Notes under the pieces: generated by a model | Databases searched by the model: none | What the model saw: only the letters and a program-made list of their open reading frames with translations | Told to the model about the DNA's origin: nothing | Made by a program: the position numbers and the translations under genes | Assembly: GCA_027493955.1 (NCBI GenBank) | Contig: JAOSJT010000001.1 | Location: 5,008,552-5,072,551 of the forward strand | Direction of reading: 5' to 3' | Length of the DNA stretch: 64,000 bases | From: Bacteroidia bacterium | Lineage (GTDB): Bacteria > Bacteroidota > Ignavibacteria > SZUA-365 | In this document: piece by piece, positions 43,520 through 53,453 of the stretch | Numbering within the stretch: position 1 is the stretch's first letter | How the letters are laid out: each line of letters begins with the position of its first letter

Positions 43520-44722
43520 TTGTGTATCCCTCCGTCACAGGTTCGCCCCAAGCCTCGTCGAGGTCGTCCTGTCGGTACTCGTTCGATTCTGTTTACAGAA
43601 CTGATCTATCAGCCCGGAAAACAACTGGCAATTGCTTTGGCAACAAATTCTGATAGGATTAGATTCAATAATTTGGGGAAGAACCGGTACGTGAATATCG
43701 CCCTCATTATTCTTGTTCTCAGTACACTCGCTACAGTGGCCTATGTCTTCACCGAATCGATTTGGCATGTGCTTAGTATTGGAGCAATCACTACCAGCGG
43801 GATTATATTAAATTCCCAATCAGCCGGTACAAAAAAGACCCGATGGTTCGGCAACATTATTCTTTTCCTTGGGATGGTGTTTAGCATCTACGCAACTTCA
43901 AGCGAGGATACTGAAAATCTTAGAGTGAGCAAGCAGATCCTCTCCAGTAACATGGAAATCATTGCGAAGTTAGACTCAGGTTTTCGCGGCGACACGAGTT
44001 CAGTGTCTGTATGGAGAACCGAAGAATTCAGCGATGACGGGAGGGATGCTCGCGAAAGTGATTTTTATGGTAAATCGATTGAAGTCATTAATAAAGGATT
44101 ACTGAAGTATCTCAGCGACTCTGAGATCAAAGAGATGTCCTTGGTGAAACCTGTGCTCCGCCTTGACGCTTCGCAATCAAAGAACTCGGTGGTCATTGAT
44201 ATCGAATCTATCAACGAAGAAGGGACCTCGATTGATGCGCTGTATTTGAAATTTGATATACCTGGAATAATGACAGGATACTCATTCAGATACCGAGATA
44301 AAGCTGATTTGGACACGTTGTACGCCCGCCTTCTCACGGGACATGGTGGTAAAACCACTTCTGAAACTGTCTATGTCTCCTTTAAACGTGTTTTTCCGAC
44401 CTCATTTGTGCGACTTGTCGTCGACTACATTCCCACCAAGATCGGTTCTGACCCTGACTTCAGCGCTCGAGCATTGCAAAGCATGAAAATCGAGCAGATG
44501 AAAGGAATCACCCTTCCTCCGGAGTTTCTCGATCTTCATGATTATTTGCGCTGTTCGTATTTTTGGTCATACAAAGGGATCATGAAACCTGAGTACATGT
44601 TTCATGACATGGCAGCTCTCAGCTACATCCGGGAAGACAATTTTAACATGGCCCAACGGTTGGATTGGTTCAAAGACACAAGTGACGTCCGGTCAATGGA
44701 GCTTCGGCGAAGAAAATGGTGA
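43520..44722 (+). CDS. Hypothetical protein with N-terminal membrane segments
   Basis: This protein of about 400 residues is not recognised. The annotated frame opens at TTG 43520, but the true start may be further in because no good ribosome-binding site is seen. After a basic N-terminus, three likely membrane segments follow (about residues 57-80, 84-100 and 110-128: IALIILVLSTLATVAYVF, VLSIGAITTSGIIL and ILFLGMVFSIYATS). A soluble C-terminal domain of about 270 residues begins DTENLRVSKQILSS. By eye the base composition is more AT-rich than the injection-system operon, suggesting a different origin. It lies 34 nt after the SecB-like gene, so it might be a fourth member of that module. Confidence 0.6.
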   Translation: MCIPPSQVRPKPRRGRPVGTRSILFTELIYQPGKQLAIALATNSDRIRFNNLGKNRYVNIALIILVLSTLATVAYVFTESIWHVLSIGAITTSGIILNSQSAGTKKTRWFGNIILFLGMVFSIYATSSEDTENLRVSKQILSSNMEIIAKLDSGFRGDTSSVSVWRTEEFSDDGRDARESDFYGKSIEVINKGLLKYLSDSEIKEMSLVKPVLRLDASQSKNSVVIDIESINEEGTSIDALYLKFDIPGIMTGYSFRYRDKADLDTLYARLLTGHGGKTTSETVYVSFKRVFPTSFVRLVVDYIPTKIGSDPDFSARALQSMKIEQMKGITLPPEFLDLHDYLRCSYFWSYKGIMKPEYMFHDMAALSYIREDNFNMAQRLDWFKDTSDVRSMELRRRKW

Positions 44723-45265
44723 GGTGCTCACTCGTTGACGGCGGTGAGGCGGATCAGGCGGTTTCATACGGAGTGGTTAAGGCGTTGCGCGTTTGCTGCT
44801 GAAACTCAAAATATTCGGTCACCTAATCTAATCGATTACGAGCATTCGGACTGAAGATAAATTCTATGGCGCTCGATGAACGTATCCAGCACGTCGACTC
44901 GCAGAACCGTTGGCGTGTGAGATATTGAGTGGATAGACTTCTTGGGAGGGGCGGGGGAATTACACCCCCCTTGCTCTAGTCCTCACGCGTTTAGCGCCCA
45001 CTTCATGAATGTAGTGCTCAGTTGCTTCTGGCTACAAGTGACAAAACCGTAAGTTAGGTCGCCCCGCTAGAGCCGCCCCAAGAGCCATTACTGCAAATAC
45101 GAGTTCCATAGTAACCTCCTTCAAAACGATTTGAATTATGATGACGAGGGCTCTGCAGCCTGAAAAAACTGAAACGATTACACCAATTGTTGGACAAACG
45201 ATTGAGCTTGTTGCGAGTTGAGATTATGTCTCAACGATACATTCAATGCAATTTACGAAAAGAAT
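44723..45265. other. Intergenic stretch with one possible small ORF
   Basis: Apart from the 25-codon frame at 45032-45109 no gene is seen. The sequence is AT-rich with no clear terminator. It separates the plus-strand membrane-protein gene from the convergent DUF6161 gene. Confidence 0.4.
45032..45109 (-). CDS. Possible 25-residue hydrophobic small protein
   Basis: On the minus strand, a consensus ribosome-binding site (AAGGAGG, 45121-45115) lies 5 nt before ATG at 45109-45107. The frame encodes 25 residues (MELVFAVMALGAALAGRPNL and then RFCHL). Residues 2-15 form one short membrane-type helix. Small membrane peptides are common near toxin-antitoxin loci, and the strength of the ribosome site is the main argument. 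It could also be an accidental frame or an N-terminal remnant of a longer gene. Confidence 0.4.
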   Translation of the reverse strand: MELVFAVMALGAALAGRPNLRFCHL

Positions 45266-46537
45266 TCAATTCTGCTTCTTTGATGCGAAAGTTTCAAAGA
45301 TCGTCCCACTCGTTGGCATTGTTGGGCCGCTATCCCCACTGAGCAAGCCGGTATCTGCGCGGCTGAATAACGATTTCAGCACAATCTCCCGATCCTCCGG
45401 CTGTATGGCGCCCTCTTCGATCAAGGCCAAGAAATAGCTGGTCAGCACGAGGCGCTCAGACGCATCGCGCTGTAGGTGAAATGAACTGATTGCCAATTTT
45501 GAGAACGTTCTCACCAGAAAGGCAAGTAACGAAAGCAAAGCTGCAAACAACAACAATCCCTTGATGGTCTCTGGCTTTGTCCATTCCGAAATTGATACGC
45601 CGAAAACCTCCGGGGGATTATAAAGAAGATGCACCACGAGTATGGTTGAACATACGATTGTTGCGATCAGCAGCGCGGCCCATTTTAATCCCCAGTTCCT
45701 GTGCTCCGTCGCCGCAGCCTCCCACTGTTTGGATGGCCCCCGCAATCGAAGTTGCTCTTGAAATCGATTCTTCAGATTGTCGAATTCTACGTCCACCTGA
45801 TGTGCGGCTTTTTCTCGTTCAACTCTCTCTTCCTCCCACTGGGTGTTCGCCTGACTAATCAGAGATTCCATGTCTGATGTGAACTTCGTAGTATTTGTCT
45901 CAAGTTTGTCCCTCGTTTCGCCCAACTCTGAAAATGCAACAGTGTACGTATCTCTTGCTGTCTGCAGGATTGAGTTGAGTGCACTGAGCGAGGGATCTGT
46001 ACCCAGTTCGCCCGTCTGAGTATGCATTTCCCGAAGACGGTGCGCGGATAAAAATCCTCGTAAGAGCTCAGCGGACTCCGGGCGACTATTGCCAGAGAAC
46101 AATTGTTCACCAATGTTGGCATGTCCGAGATAAGACATTACTCCTTCGGCAAATGCACCTTTACGCTGTAGGTAATCGATAAGACGACTTGTAATCGGAG
46201 AATCAGAGAACAAGATGAGAACCTTCGATCCGTGCAGTACTTTAGTGTTCAGGCCCTTCTGTATCTCCTCGATCGTGATACTACTCGGAGACTTGGGATC
46301 GATGAATGCAGATAATCGTTGTCTTTGGTGGTTGTAGTGTATCGCATGCCGATTGGCAATAATCCCAACCGGATCCCGTGGTTTATCTGCTCTAATGCTT
46401 TCCCAAAAATCGTACTCTCGTGTGCAGAATTCGATCGCGGCGGATATTCCTACGACGGTAGCGGTTTCTGTATGAATGAAGCCTGATGAAAAGGTGATCG
46501 ATGGTGCTTTCGCTTCTGTGTCAACGTTCTCTGACAT
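45266..46537 (-). CDS. DUF6161-like membrane protein with coiled coil
   Basis: This 423-residue protein has a soluble N-terminal half, a predicted coiled coil near residues 190-275 (ETRDKLETNTTKFTSDMESL and VEREKAAHQVDVEFDNLKNR), and two membrane segments near 290-310 and 330-350 (WAALLIATIVCSTILVVHLL and GLLLFAALLSLLAFLV). A short C-terminal domain carries LTSYFLALIEEGAIQPEDRE and LFSRADTGLLSGDSGP. The last part resembles the DUF6161 family, which is found next to phage-defence genes; this is from memory. It lies downstream of the defence operon on the same strand, with a gap of 330 nt. Confidence 0.6.
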   Translation of the reverse strand: MSENVDTEAKAPSITFSSGFIHTETATVVGISAAIEFCTREYDFWESIRADKPRDPVGIIANRHAIHYNHQRQRLSAFIDPKSPSSITIEEIQKGLNTKVLHGSKVLILFSDSPITSRLIDYLQRKGAFAEGVMSYLGHANIGEQLFSGNSRPESAELLRGFLSAHRLREMHTQTGELGTDPSLSALNSILQTARDTYTVAFSELGETRDKLETNTTKFTSDMESLISQANTQWEEERVEREKAAHQVDVEFDNLKNRFQEQLRLRGPSKQWEAAATEHRNWGLKWAALLIATIVCSTILVVHLLYNPPEVFGVSISEWTKPETIKGLLLFAALLSLLAFLVRTFSKLAISSFHLQRDASERLVLTSYFLALIEEGAIQPEDREIVLKSLFSRADTGLLSGDSGPTMPTSGTIFETFASKKQN

Positions 46538-46867
46538 GATCAGTCTCGGATTATGGAGATTAATATTTCAATTATTTTGCGGTGCGTTGTGCGGAGATTC
46601 TCCAGATCGCTGCACCACATATCTCCTCACTGCGTGCCTTCTGTGGAACTATTGATTCGCTCTCGTACAAAAGGTGTACATAAAAACCAAATTGCGGTAC
46701 AGCGGCACCTGAAGTTCCATCCACGCTCGGCCCTATGTTCGCGGAAGTAGCACGCCATTACGTACGTATTGATTGGTTGTTCAAGTAAGTGGATGGCTGC
46801 AAATGTAATACCGACAACGTTACAGCAATACTGCACAACGATTTCGAAATATTTGTGAGGGCGGGTG
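46538..46867. other. Intergenic stretch between DUF6161 gene and defence operon
   Basis: About 330 bp without a supported gene. It holds the 3' end of the defence operon transcript and probably the promoter of the DUF6161 gene. No strong hairpin terminator was found. Confidence 0.35.
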
Positions 46868-48538
46868 TCATGCAAGGCACTTCTCGAGCTTGGCAATGAG
46901 GTCGAGGGCTTTTTGGACCTCATGTTCGTAGAGCGGAGTATCACCACCGTGGGCGCTGGGGTTCAGGACGCGTTCGGTGGTCTTGAGGACTTCGTCAATA
47001 AGTTTGATGTTTTCCATCACCTTCCAGTTTTCGTCCTTGAGAAGAGAACGAAGGTGCTTGCGGGAATTCTTGAGCTTACCTCGGTCGGCGATGTCGAGGC
47101 CGGGTAGAACGTCCACATCGTCATCGCCTGCGGGGATGAGGTGCTCCCGGTGCGTCGGGGGTGTGATATTGAGCACGCGGTCGTAGAGTTGAGTTGGTAT
47201 TTTTTCCTGCAGCTTCTTTTTTGCGGCGCGAAGGTTTTCCGTGAGCGTGAAAAACTCGCCTGGAGGGAGTTTTTTCTGTTCGGCCCATTCGCGGTAGCGT
47301 TTGGCCATGTCCTCAGCGGCTTTGCGGAGGCAGACGGCGGCTTCATCGAGGTTGTGGCCGTGCAGGTACTCTTCGGCTTTTTTTAGACCGGTTTTCTCCT
47401 CCTTGCAGGTGATGTTGGCTGCTGGGTTACCCACCAAACTGATGAAGCTCCAATCCGGGTGACATTGACCAATCGTACGGTGAAATTCACGGAAAAAACC
47501 TAGATCGTGAGTGAGAATGATCTTTTGGTAATCAGCTAAGGCCGCATCAGTCAGAAGGATTTCGACTACCTTCATTCGGTTGCTCATGTCAAGGCTGACT
47601 AACAAATCGTCTAGCACGAGAAGCTTGAAATCGGAGTCGTGTAGATTGACTAGTGATGCAGCGAAGCGGACTGAAAGGGCGAGTTGAGTGAGCTTTGCCT
47701 CGTTCAGAAACACCTGAGGACGATTTACGATTCTCCCACCAATCTGTATCCCTAACTCAATGACTGGAATCTGAAACTGTCTATTCTTCTGGCTCGTTCC
47801 AATGAATGATGGTGGGACGGTGACTTTGAGCTTAAGGATAATGGGAGCGACATCACCGGCAGCAAAGTGTTTGTTGTAGAAGTTCTGAGCTTCGTTACTT
47901 ATGGAATCAACGATGCTGGAGAGCGTCCTCGCAAAGACATCCGTGTTATGTCTGAACTCGTCGTAGGAATAGGTGCCGCCTAAACCCCGACTTCCGGTTG
48001 GATTTGGATCGCCTTTGCGAATCCGAAACCACATGTCCTGTGGGACAACGCCACTAGTGCTCACGCAAAACGGTAGGATTTCCTTCTCGAAGATAGGCCA
48101 GAGGTTGAACTTCTCGGAGTTGCGGAAGTGGGAAAAGCCGAAAAAAAAGCGGTAGGTGATGAAATCACTTGCAAGATCGCCCTTCTCAATCAATGGCTGC
48201 TTGAAGGTTCCGTGGTCTACCTGGCTGATGCGGTAGGTGGTGTCGTTCTTCGTGGCGACATCGCGAAGAGTCAGTGCGATTTCTCCAAGCTTGGGTGCCG
48301 CATCCGCCTGCTCGTGAAGGTTGAGGAGGTTCTCTGGTCCAGCGGGTTCGAAGTATTTGGCGATGGAGTTCTTCGGCTTTCGAGCGCTTTGGAGGAAGGT
48401 GTAGAGCGCCCAATAAAGGGAGGATTTTCCGGATCCGTTTTCGCCGTAAACGAGGAGGTGGCGACCCTCAAGATTAAGGGTAAACTCGCGGAAGGCTTTG
48501 AAATTGGTGATCTCTATCTTGTGAAGTCGGCATTTCAT
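46868..48538 (-). CDS. RecF/SMC-like AAA ATPase of the defence operon
   Basis: This 556-residue ATPase resembles RecF/SbcC/SMC proteins. The N-terminus (LHKIEITNFKAFREFTLNLEGR) leads into the Walker A site YGENGSGKSS at residues 31-40. The coupled Walker B (FKLLVLDDLLVSLDMSNR, near 300) and a following histidine switch region (KIILTHDLGFF) are present. The signature between them is looser, with an interrupted middle (VFLNEAKLTQLALSVRFAAS). The C-terminal region is helical, with no nuclease motif seen. It is the last gene of the operon and overlaps the methyltransferase by 4 nt. Proteins of this type often act as DNA-end or motor sensors in defence. Confidence 0.88.
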   Translation of the reverse strand: MKCRLHKIEITNFKAFREFTLNLEGRHLLVYGENGSGKSSLYWALYTFLQSARKPKNSIAKYFEPAGPENLLNLHEQADAAPKLGEIALTLRDVATKNDTTYRISQVDHGTFKQPLIEKGDLASDFITYRFFFGFSHFRNSEKFNLWPIFEKEILPFCVSTSGVVPQDMWFRIRKGDPNPTGSRGLGGTYSYDEFRHNTDVFARTLSSIVDSISNEAQNFYNKHFAAGDVAPIILKLKVTVPPSFIGTSQKNRQFQIPVIELGIQIGGRIVNRPQVFLNEAKLTQLALSVRFAASLVNLHDSDFKLLVLDDLLVSLDMSNRMKVVEILLTDAALADYQKIILTHDLGFFREFHRTIGQCHPDWSFISLVGNPAANITCKEEKTGLKKAEEYLHGHNLDEAAVCLRKAAEDMAKRYREWAEQKKLPPGEFFTLTENLRAAKKKLQEKIPTQLYDRVLNITPPTHREHLIPAGDDDVDVLPGLDIADRGKLKNSRKHLRSLLKDENWKVMENIKLIDEVLKTTERVLNPSAHGGDTPLYEHEVQKALDLIAKLEKCLA

Positions 48539-51500
48539 ACGCGGCCCTCCTGTTTGATGATGGCGAGGAGGTCCGGGCTGTCGGCAGTGAGGCGTAGGAG
48601 GCGGTTGCGCACGGGGTGGCTGGGAGCGTTGAGCGTGCGGTGCAGGCGGTCGAGGAACTCGCGCTGCTGCACTTCGCTTGCGCTGGGATCATAGGCGGCG
48701 AGGTGCGGGACCACAGTGTCGTGGAAGAGCAAGTCTCGCTCCGTCATGTGCTCGCGGAAGTAACACTCCATCACGCAGGCGTCGATGAGGTCTTCGAGGA
48801 AGGCGGCTGCAACGGCTTGGCCATGTGCCTTAGCAGACTGGATGAGCGGAACTAATCGTTCAAATAGGTTCACCTCTTCGGAAGTGGGTTTCTTCACTGG
48901 GATCTTGTCAAAGAATATCTTTCGTAGTTCACGCCGATCCTCCCCTTGTGTGGGAAACTCGTCCATAAAGCTGCATCGGAACAGTGTCGAATTGAAGAAG
49001 GCCGTCAAGTATTCGAGCGAGTCGCCACGACTGTTTATAATGAAAGCCTTATTGTTTGGGAAGTAGTGATTTTCACGGTCAAAATAGAACCCCAACCATT
49101 TTGTGATTTCTGGATAGATGATCTTGGGTTCGCCGAAAAGATCTAGGTAGTCGTCCGTCGGGTTATTATCGAGTTCAAGCCAATGGTGCTGACCGGCGAA
49201 GGAGCCTTCAGTTGAAGCGCTCCGTGAACGCGAATATTGGCACTGCGCACGCGCATGTAATCGGGGCTCGAATGCGCAGAGATGGCGATAAAGTGCTGGA
49301 TAGCGCTCCTCCAAATACATGTGGGCACCAAACTTGATGATGAGCTGATAAGTGTTCTCCCAATCTACCTTGTAGGCATCGATTTCCCTACCACGTATTA
49401 GTTTGACAATCAAGTCGGTCGATGCCGCGTCCTCCCCAATAAGCATGTCCCTTTGTTCGGCGGTAAGATAGAATGCTTCGTTCAGGCCAGTAATGATGCC
49501 GCGTGAGATTTGAATATTCCATTCTCCAAGTTTAATGCCCTGAGAACTAACTTGTTCACGAATGCTTTGCCGAGCGTATGAAAGCACCGCCCAAGAATGT
49601 GAACCGTCGGTCGGAAGCTTGAAGGTGCTTGCGTTGGCCTCGGCAAACGCTGCCAAGGGCCGGTCGAAGGTGAATGTCGAGCGCATGTAGCTGGAAGGAA
49701 AGGTCAAATGCGGTGTGCTGCGTGACAGTCGGAGCGTGCATGTGTCCACCGTCGCCGAGTTGAAAACTAGCACTCCACCAAAATCGAGGATTTCATTGAT
49801 TCTTACTTTTCTAAGAAATAACTCGCGGAGGTTTTTACCGTAGCCTGCACGCATCCACTTGTTCGAGGTGATATAGATGAGCGTGCCATCATTTCGTAGC
49901 ATCTCGATGCCACGCTCGTAAAAAAAACAGTAAACATCGCCGCGTGCAGCGTAGGTTTTAAATCGCTCTTGCCAGAGTTTTTGAATCGCGGTGCCTGCGA
50001 AGCGCTCGACGGAAATATAAGGTGGATTACCGATCACAATATCGAACCCTTTGGCAAGCGAACGCCCAAACATCCAATGCGGATCAAAAAAGTCCGCGCT
50101 TGCTTGCGGATCAAAGGGATCCCATGCCGCTACCTGCTGCGCTTTTTTTAGCAGCTCGGAATCCTGCTTTGTACCAACTTCATTGACGAGTGTATGTGCG
50201 AGCTTCTGACGTAGTGTCTTGATTTTCTGTTGGAGGGCCAACTTCTGATCGCGTCGCTGTATGGCGAAATGGCTGTGGTACGCAGCTTCAATTTCCTTTT
50301 CTATAGGTTCAATCAGCGCATTGACGAAGAGATCGGGCTCGGGAATGGGCAGTCCAATGAGACTATTCGCCGCCACAAACTTCGTCTCCAGATTCGGCAA
50401 TGGGCGTATGCCGCGATTCTTTGCTTTGTCGTTGTTGGTCTGCTGGTCGCAAACGAGAGAGATGAAAAAGCGGAGCTTGGTGATCTGTATGGCGATGGGC
50501 TGTATGTCCACGCCGTAGAGACAGTTCTCGATAAGGTAGAGCTTGCGGCCGTAGTCGTCGTTGTTTTCGGCGAAGTTGCTCACGATCTCGGCAAGCTTCT
50601 TGCGCCGCTCTTCCGTGTCCGTTATTTCTTGCGCCTTGGCGAGTTGGATTCTCTCCCATGCCACATTCTCCGGATCGACCTTGCTGAGGAGGTACACCAG
50701 CTTGTGCAGGACCCCCATGGGGAAGGCGCCTGAGCCGCAAGCGGGATCGAGGACCTTCACTTCGTCGATGGCGGTGATGAGTGTGGCGACTTCGGTATCC
50801 GAAAACGGGTGCGCTTTTTCCGTGTAGGTAAAGAGCAGGTCGAGTCCGGCCTTGGCATCGTCTTCCTTTATGCCGGTCTTTTCCGTGAGTATGCGGGTGA
50901 GGTGGGCCTTGAGCGATTCGTCCACCATATACTCCACAATGGGACGCGGGGTGTAAAAAGAGCCGGTTTGCTTGCGCGCGGTGGTCTTGGTCTCCTCGTT
51001 GTAGGAGGCGAGGAGGTTTTCGAACACTTTGCCGAGCAGCTCGGGATCGAGCGCGATTTCCTGATCGATCGGCGTATTCTCGACGATGGTGAACTTATAG
51101 CGGTTCAGTATGGTGATGAGGCCGGTGACCTTCTCGGATTTTCGCTTTTTATCGCCATAGACGTCGGAGAGGTCGGCGGTTTCTCCGGAATCGAAGAAGA
51201 GGCGGTCGGGGATGTGGGGGCGCTTCGCCTTCCTGCGCGAGAAGCCGTCGAGATAGAGTTTTTTGTCCGTGCCATCCTCGGTGCGGTCGAGGCATTCGAA
51301 GAGACCGCCATTGAGAAAGGGAATGTCTGCGAAATGTGCGAGGGCTTCTTCCTGCGATACGGCGAACAACTTCTCGTAGCGGAAGAGGTTGTTGACGTCG
51401 TAGGTGGCCTTGTTTTTCTGAAATCCCTCATCGGTGGCGAACACGCGGTAGGGATTGCCCTTGCTGTCCTTGCCCATGCGCTGGTTAAGCGTGGCGAAAA

Positions 51501-52419
51501 AGAGATTCTGCAATATGGCCTGATAGTACACGGAGCTGGTTTCGCTCTCGGGATCGAAACCCTTGAGCAGCTTTGCGAGATCGACGGGATGGAAGAGCTT
51601 CTCTGGGATGAGGCCCTTTTCCTTGAGAAACCAGCAAAAAATGAGGCGCGTGAGCAGGCGAATAAGGCCCATGGCACGGCGTTTTTCATCGTCGGGCTCC
51701 AGATCCGACGGAAACTCGACCTGCGGCAGCGCCCAGAAATACCAGTTGGCCAGCTCGCGGTAGAAGCGCTCGTTGAGCAACTCAATGTTGAATATTTGCT
51801 CCCACGCGGCATGCAGGGTGTCGAAGTCCTCGATGGGCAGCTTCTTCGGGTGCCGGAGCTCGGACAGCGCCAGCGATGCGAGTATGTCGAGATGGCCGCG
51901 GTGAGGTTGCGCGAGGGAAATGTCCCGAATCAGCGTGGCCTTTTCGAGCACGTCTTTGCTTTCGTCGAGCTTGTTCCGCCGCCGGTTGATCACGGCGATA
52001 GTGAGCCGTTCGCCGTGTTTGAACAGCACCATGACGGGCATGGGGAAGAGGCGATTGATCTGCCGGGCTATGGCAGAGAATTTGCCGCGTGCATACTCGC
52101 TGCCCTTCAGCTCGATTGCGATAAAGACGTAGGATTTGAGCAGGCCGCGCTTGACGGAGTCGTCGGTAAAGAGGCTGGATTCGCGGCTGAGCTCCTCGTC
52201 GGTGAGCTGGAAGATGAGGTCGGCTGACTGCCACTCCGTAACGAGCGCCTTCACCGGGTCAAATGCGTGGCCGTCGCCTGCGAAGAGATCCAGTAAGTCT
52301 TGCGGCGAAGAGCCTGCGCCCGCAATGAACTTGTCGCTCCTGTAGCCGAGTTCGTCGAGAAGTTGGCGGGAAGCGTCTTTGAGCGGGAGTGTCCGGAAAT
52401 TGGCGAGTGCTGTTATCAT
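48535..52419 (-). CDS. Eco57I-type DNA methyltransferase/restriction protein (type IIG-like)
   Basis: This 1294-residue protein has an N-terminal region (1-500), an adenine-methyltransferase core and a target-recognition-like C-terminus. Motif I VLDPACGSGAFPMG lies near residue 556, and motif IV GNPPYISVERF near 795, as in N6-adenine methyltransferases. The N-terminus has FIAIELKGSEYARGK, a possible E-x-K remnant of a nuclease site, and a helical linker with LIRLLTRLIFCWFLKEKG. The C-terminal third contains REIDAYKVDWENTYQLIIKF and YFDRENHYFPNNKAF, like recognition domains of Eco57I-type enzymes. It overlaps both neighbours by 4 nt. Whether it cuts or only modifies DNA is unclear. It probably marks self DNA for the helicase and nuclease. 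Confidence 0.9.
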   Translation of the reverse strand: MITALANFRTLPLKDASRQLLDELGYRSDKFIAGAGSSPQDLLDLFAGDGHAFDPVKALVTEWQSADLIFQLTDEELSRESSLFTDDSVKRGLLKSYVFIAIELKGSEYARGKFSAIARQINRLFPMPVMVLFKHGERLTIAVINRRRNKLDESKDVLEKATLIRDISLAQPHRGHLDILASLALSELRHPKKLPIEDFDTLHAAWEQIFNIELLNERFYRELANWYFWALPQVEFPSDLEPDDEKRRAMGLIRLLTRLIFCWFLKEKGLIPEKLFHPVDLAKLLKGFDPESETSSVYYQAILQNLFFATLNQRMGKDSKGNPYRVFATDEGFQKNKATYDVNNLFRYEKLFAVSQEEALAHFADIPFLNGGLFECLDRTEDGTDKKLYLDGFSRRKAKRPHIPDRLFFDSGETADLSDVYGDKKRKSEKVTGLITILNRYKFTIVENTPIDQEIALDPELLGKVFENLLASYNEETKTTARKQTGSFYTPRPIVEYMVDESLKAHLTRILTEKTGIKEDDAKAGLDLLFTYTEKAHPFSDTEVATLITAIDEVKVLDPACGSGAFPMGVLHKLVYLLSKVDPENVAWERIQLAKAQEITDTEERRKKLAEIVSNFAENNDDYGRKLYLIENCLYGVDIQPIAIQITKLRFFISLVCDQQTNNDKAKNRGIRPLPNLETKFVAANSLIGLPIPEPDLFVNALIEPIEKEIEAAYHSHFAIQRRDQKLALQQKIKTLRQKLAHTLVNEVGTKQDSELLKKAQQVAAWDPFDPQASADFFDPHWMFGRSLAKGFDIVIGNPPYISVERFAGTAIQKLWQERFKTYAARGDVYCFFYERGIEMLRNDGTLIYITSNKWMRAGYGKNLRELFLRKVRINEILDFGGVLVFNSATVDTCTLRLSRSTPHLTFPSSYMRSTFTFDRPLAAFAEANASTFKLPTDGSHSWAVLSYARQSIREQVSSQGIKLGEWNIQISRGIITGLNEAFYLTAEQRDMLIGEDAASTDLIVKLIRGREIDAYKVDWENTYQLIIKFGAHMYLEERYPALYRHLCAFEPRLHARAQCQYSRSRSASTEGSFAGQHHWLELDNNPTDDYLDLFGEPKIIYPEITKWLGFYFDRENHYFPNNKAFIINSRGDSLEYLTAFFNSTLFRCSFMDEFPTQGEDRRELRKIFFDKIPVKKPTSEEVNLFERLVPLIQSAKAHGQAVAAAFLEDLIDACVMECYFREHMTERDLLFHDTVVPHLAAYDPSASEVQQREFLDRLHRTLNAPSHPVRNRLLRLTADSPDLLAIIKQEGRV

Positions 52420-53453
52420 GGTTTCTCGTCGTTGTCGTCTGAAAGCTTAAGGGTACGTTCCAGTTCCCGGCGTAGTTCTTCGCGGTCGGGCAGGTAGAGT
52501 TGGTATTTCTGAACGAAGAGCTGGCTGTTCATCTTGTAGGTGGCGTACTCGACAAGCAGTTCGTCTTTGTGTCTGGAGAGAATGATGCCAATGGGCGGGT
52601 TGTCGCCCTCGGTGTTCTCTTCCGTTGCGAAGTAGCCGAGATACATGTTCATTTGGCCGATGTCGTGGTGCTCCACCTTGTCCATCTTCAGGTCGAGGAG
52701 GACAAAACAGCGCAGAATGCGGTGGTAGAAAACGAGATCGACGTGGAAGTGAGTGTTGTTGAGCGTGATGCGGTATTGCCTGCCGACGAAGGTGAAGCCT
52801 TTTCCCAGCTCCAGAAGGAAGGGCTGGAGTTGATCGCAGAGGAGGCTTTCAAGCTCCGTCTCGGTGAGATGGCTGGATTCCGGAATTTTGAGGAACTCAA
52901 AGACGTAGGGGTCACGGACCAGTTCCGCCGGCTGCATCACGATTTGCCCCACACGAGAGAGTGCAAGAATACCTTCCCGGTCTTTTCCTGCAGCTAGACG
53001 GAGGAAGAGAAATGTGCGTTTCTGCCGTTGCAGCTCTTTCACACTCCACTTCTCGGCGATGGCTTGCTTCTCGTAAAAGCTGCGTTCCAGTTCGTCGGCA
53101 ATCGAGAGCAGTTCGACATAGTGCGACCAGCTCAATTGTCCAGACAGCGTCTGGACTTTTGGGAAGGCCAGGTAAAATGCCCTCATCATCATCACGTTGC
53201 TGCGGCTAAAACCCTTGCCATGCCGCAAGGTGAGGTCTCTTGCAAGATTGGCTACCAGCCGCTTGCCATATTCGGCGCGGGTGCTGCCACCCTGTTCATA
53301 CTCCACGATGTCACGGCCAACCTGCCAGTATGTTTCGGTAATTTGGACATTAACGGCCTGTGTCGCCCGTATCTGACCAGTGGAGTACACCTCGGAAATT
53401 TTTTGCAGCAAATGCTGGTAGCCGCTATCGGTGGTGAGATCCTCGTCGCTCAC
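52416..53453 (-). CDS. PDDEXK nuclease domain protein, YhcG/DUF1016 family
   Basis: This 345-residue protein matches DUF1016 (YhcG) throughout. The N-terminal helical domain has ATQAVNVQITETYWQVGRDIVEYEQ and GKGFSRSNVMMMRAFYLAF. The C-terminal nuclease domain, about residues 180-320, contains GKGFTFVGRQYRITL, VDLVFYHRILRCFVLLDLK (near 237-255, with the D and the LDLK catalytic strand) and ADPIGIILSR-like NPPIGIILSRHKDEL. It has typical length. Proteins of this family sit beside type I restriction genes. It is coupled by 4-nt overlaps to the helicase gene before and the methyltransferase gene after. Confidence 0.9.
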   Translation of the reverse strand: MSDEDLTTDSGYQHLLQKISEVYSTGQIRATQAVNVQITETYWQVGRDIVEYEQGGSTRAEYGKRLVANLARDLTLRHGKGFSRSNVMMMRAFYLAFPKVQTLSGQLSWSHYVELLSIADELERSFYEKQAIAEKWSVKELQRQKRTFLFLRLAAGKDREGILALSRVGQIVMQPAELVRDPYVFEFLKIPESSHLTETELESLLCDQLQPFLLELGKGFTFVGRQYRITLNNTHFHVDLVFYHRILRCFVLLDLKMDKVEHHDIGQMNMYLGYFATEENTEGDNPPIGIILSRHKDELLVEYATYKMNSQLFVQKYQLYLPDREELRRELERTLKLSDDNDEKP

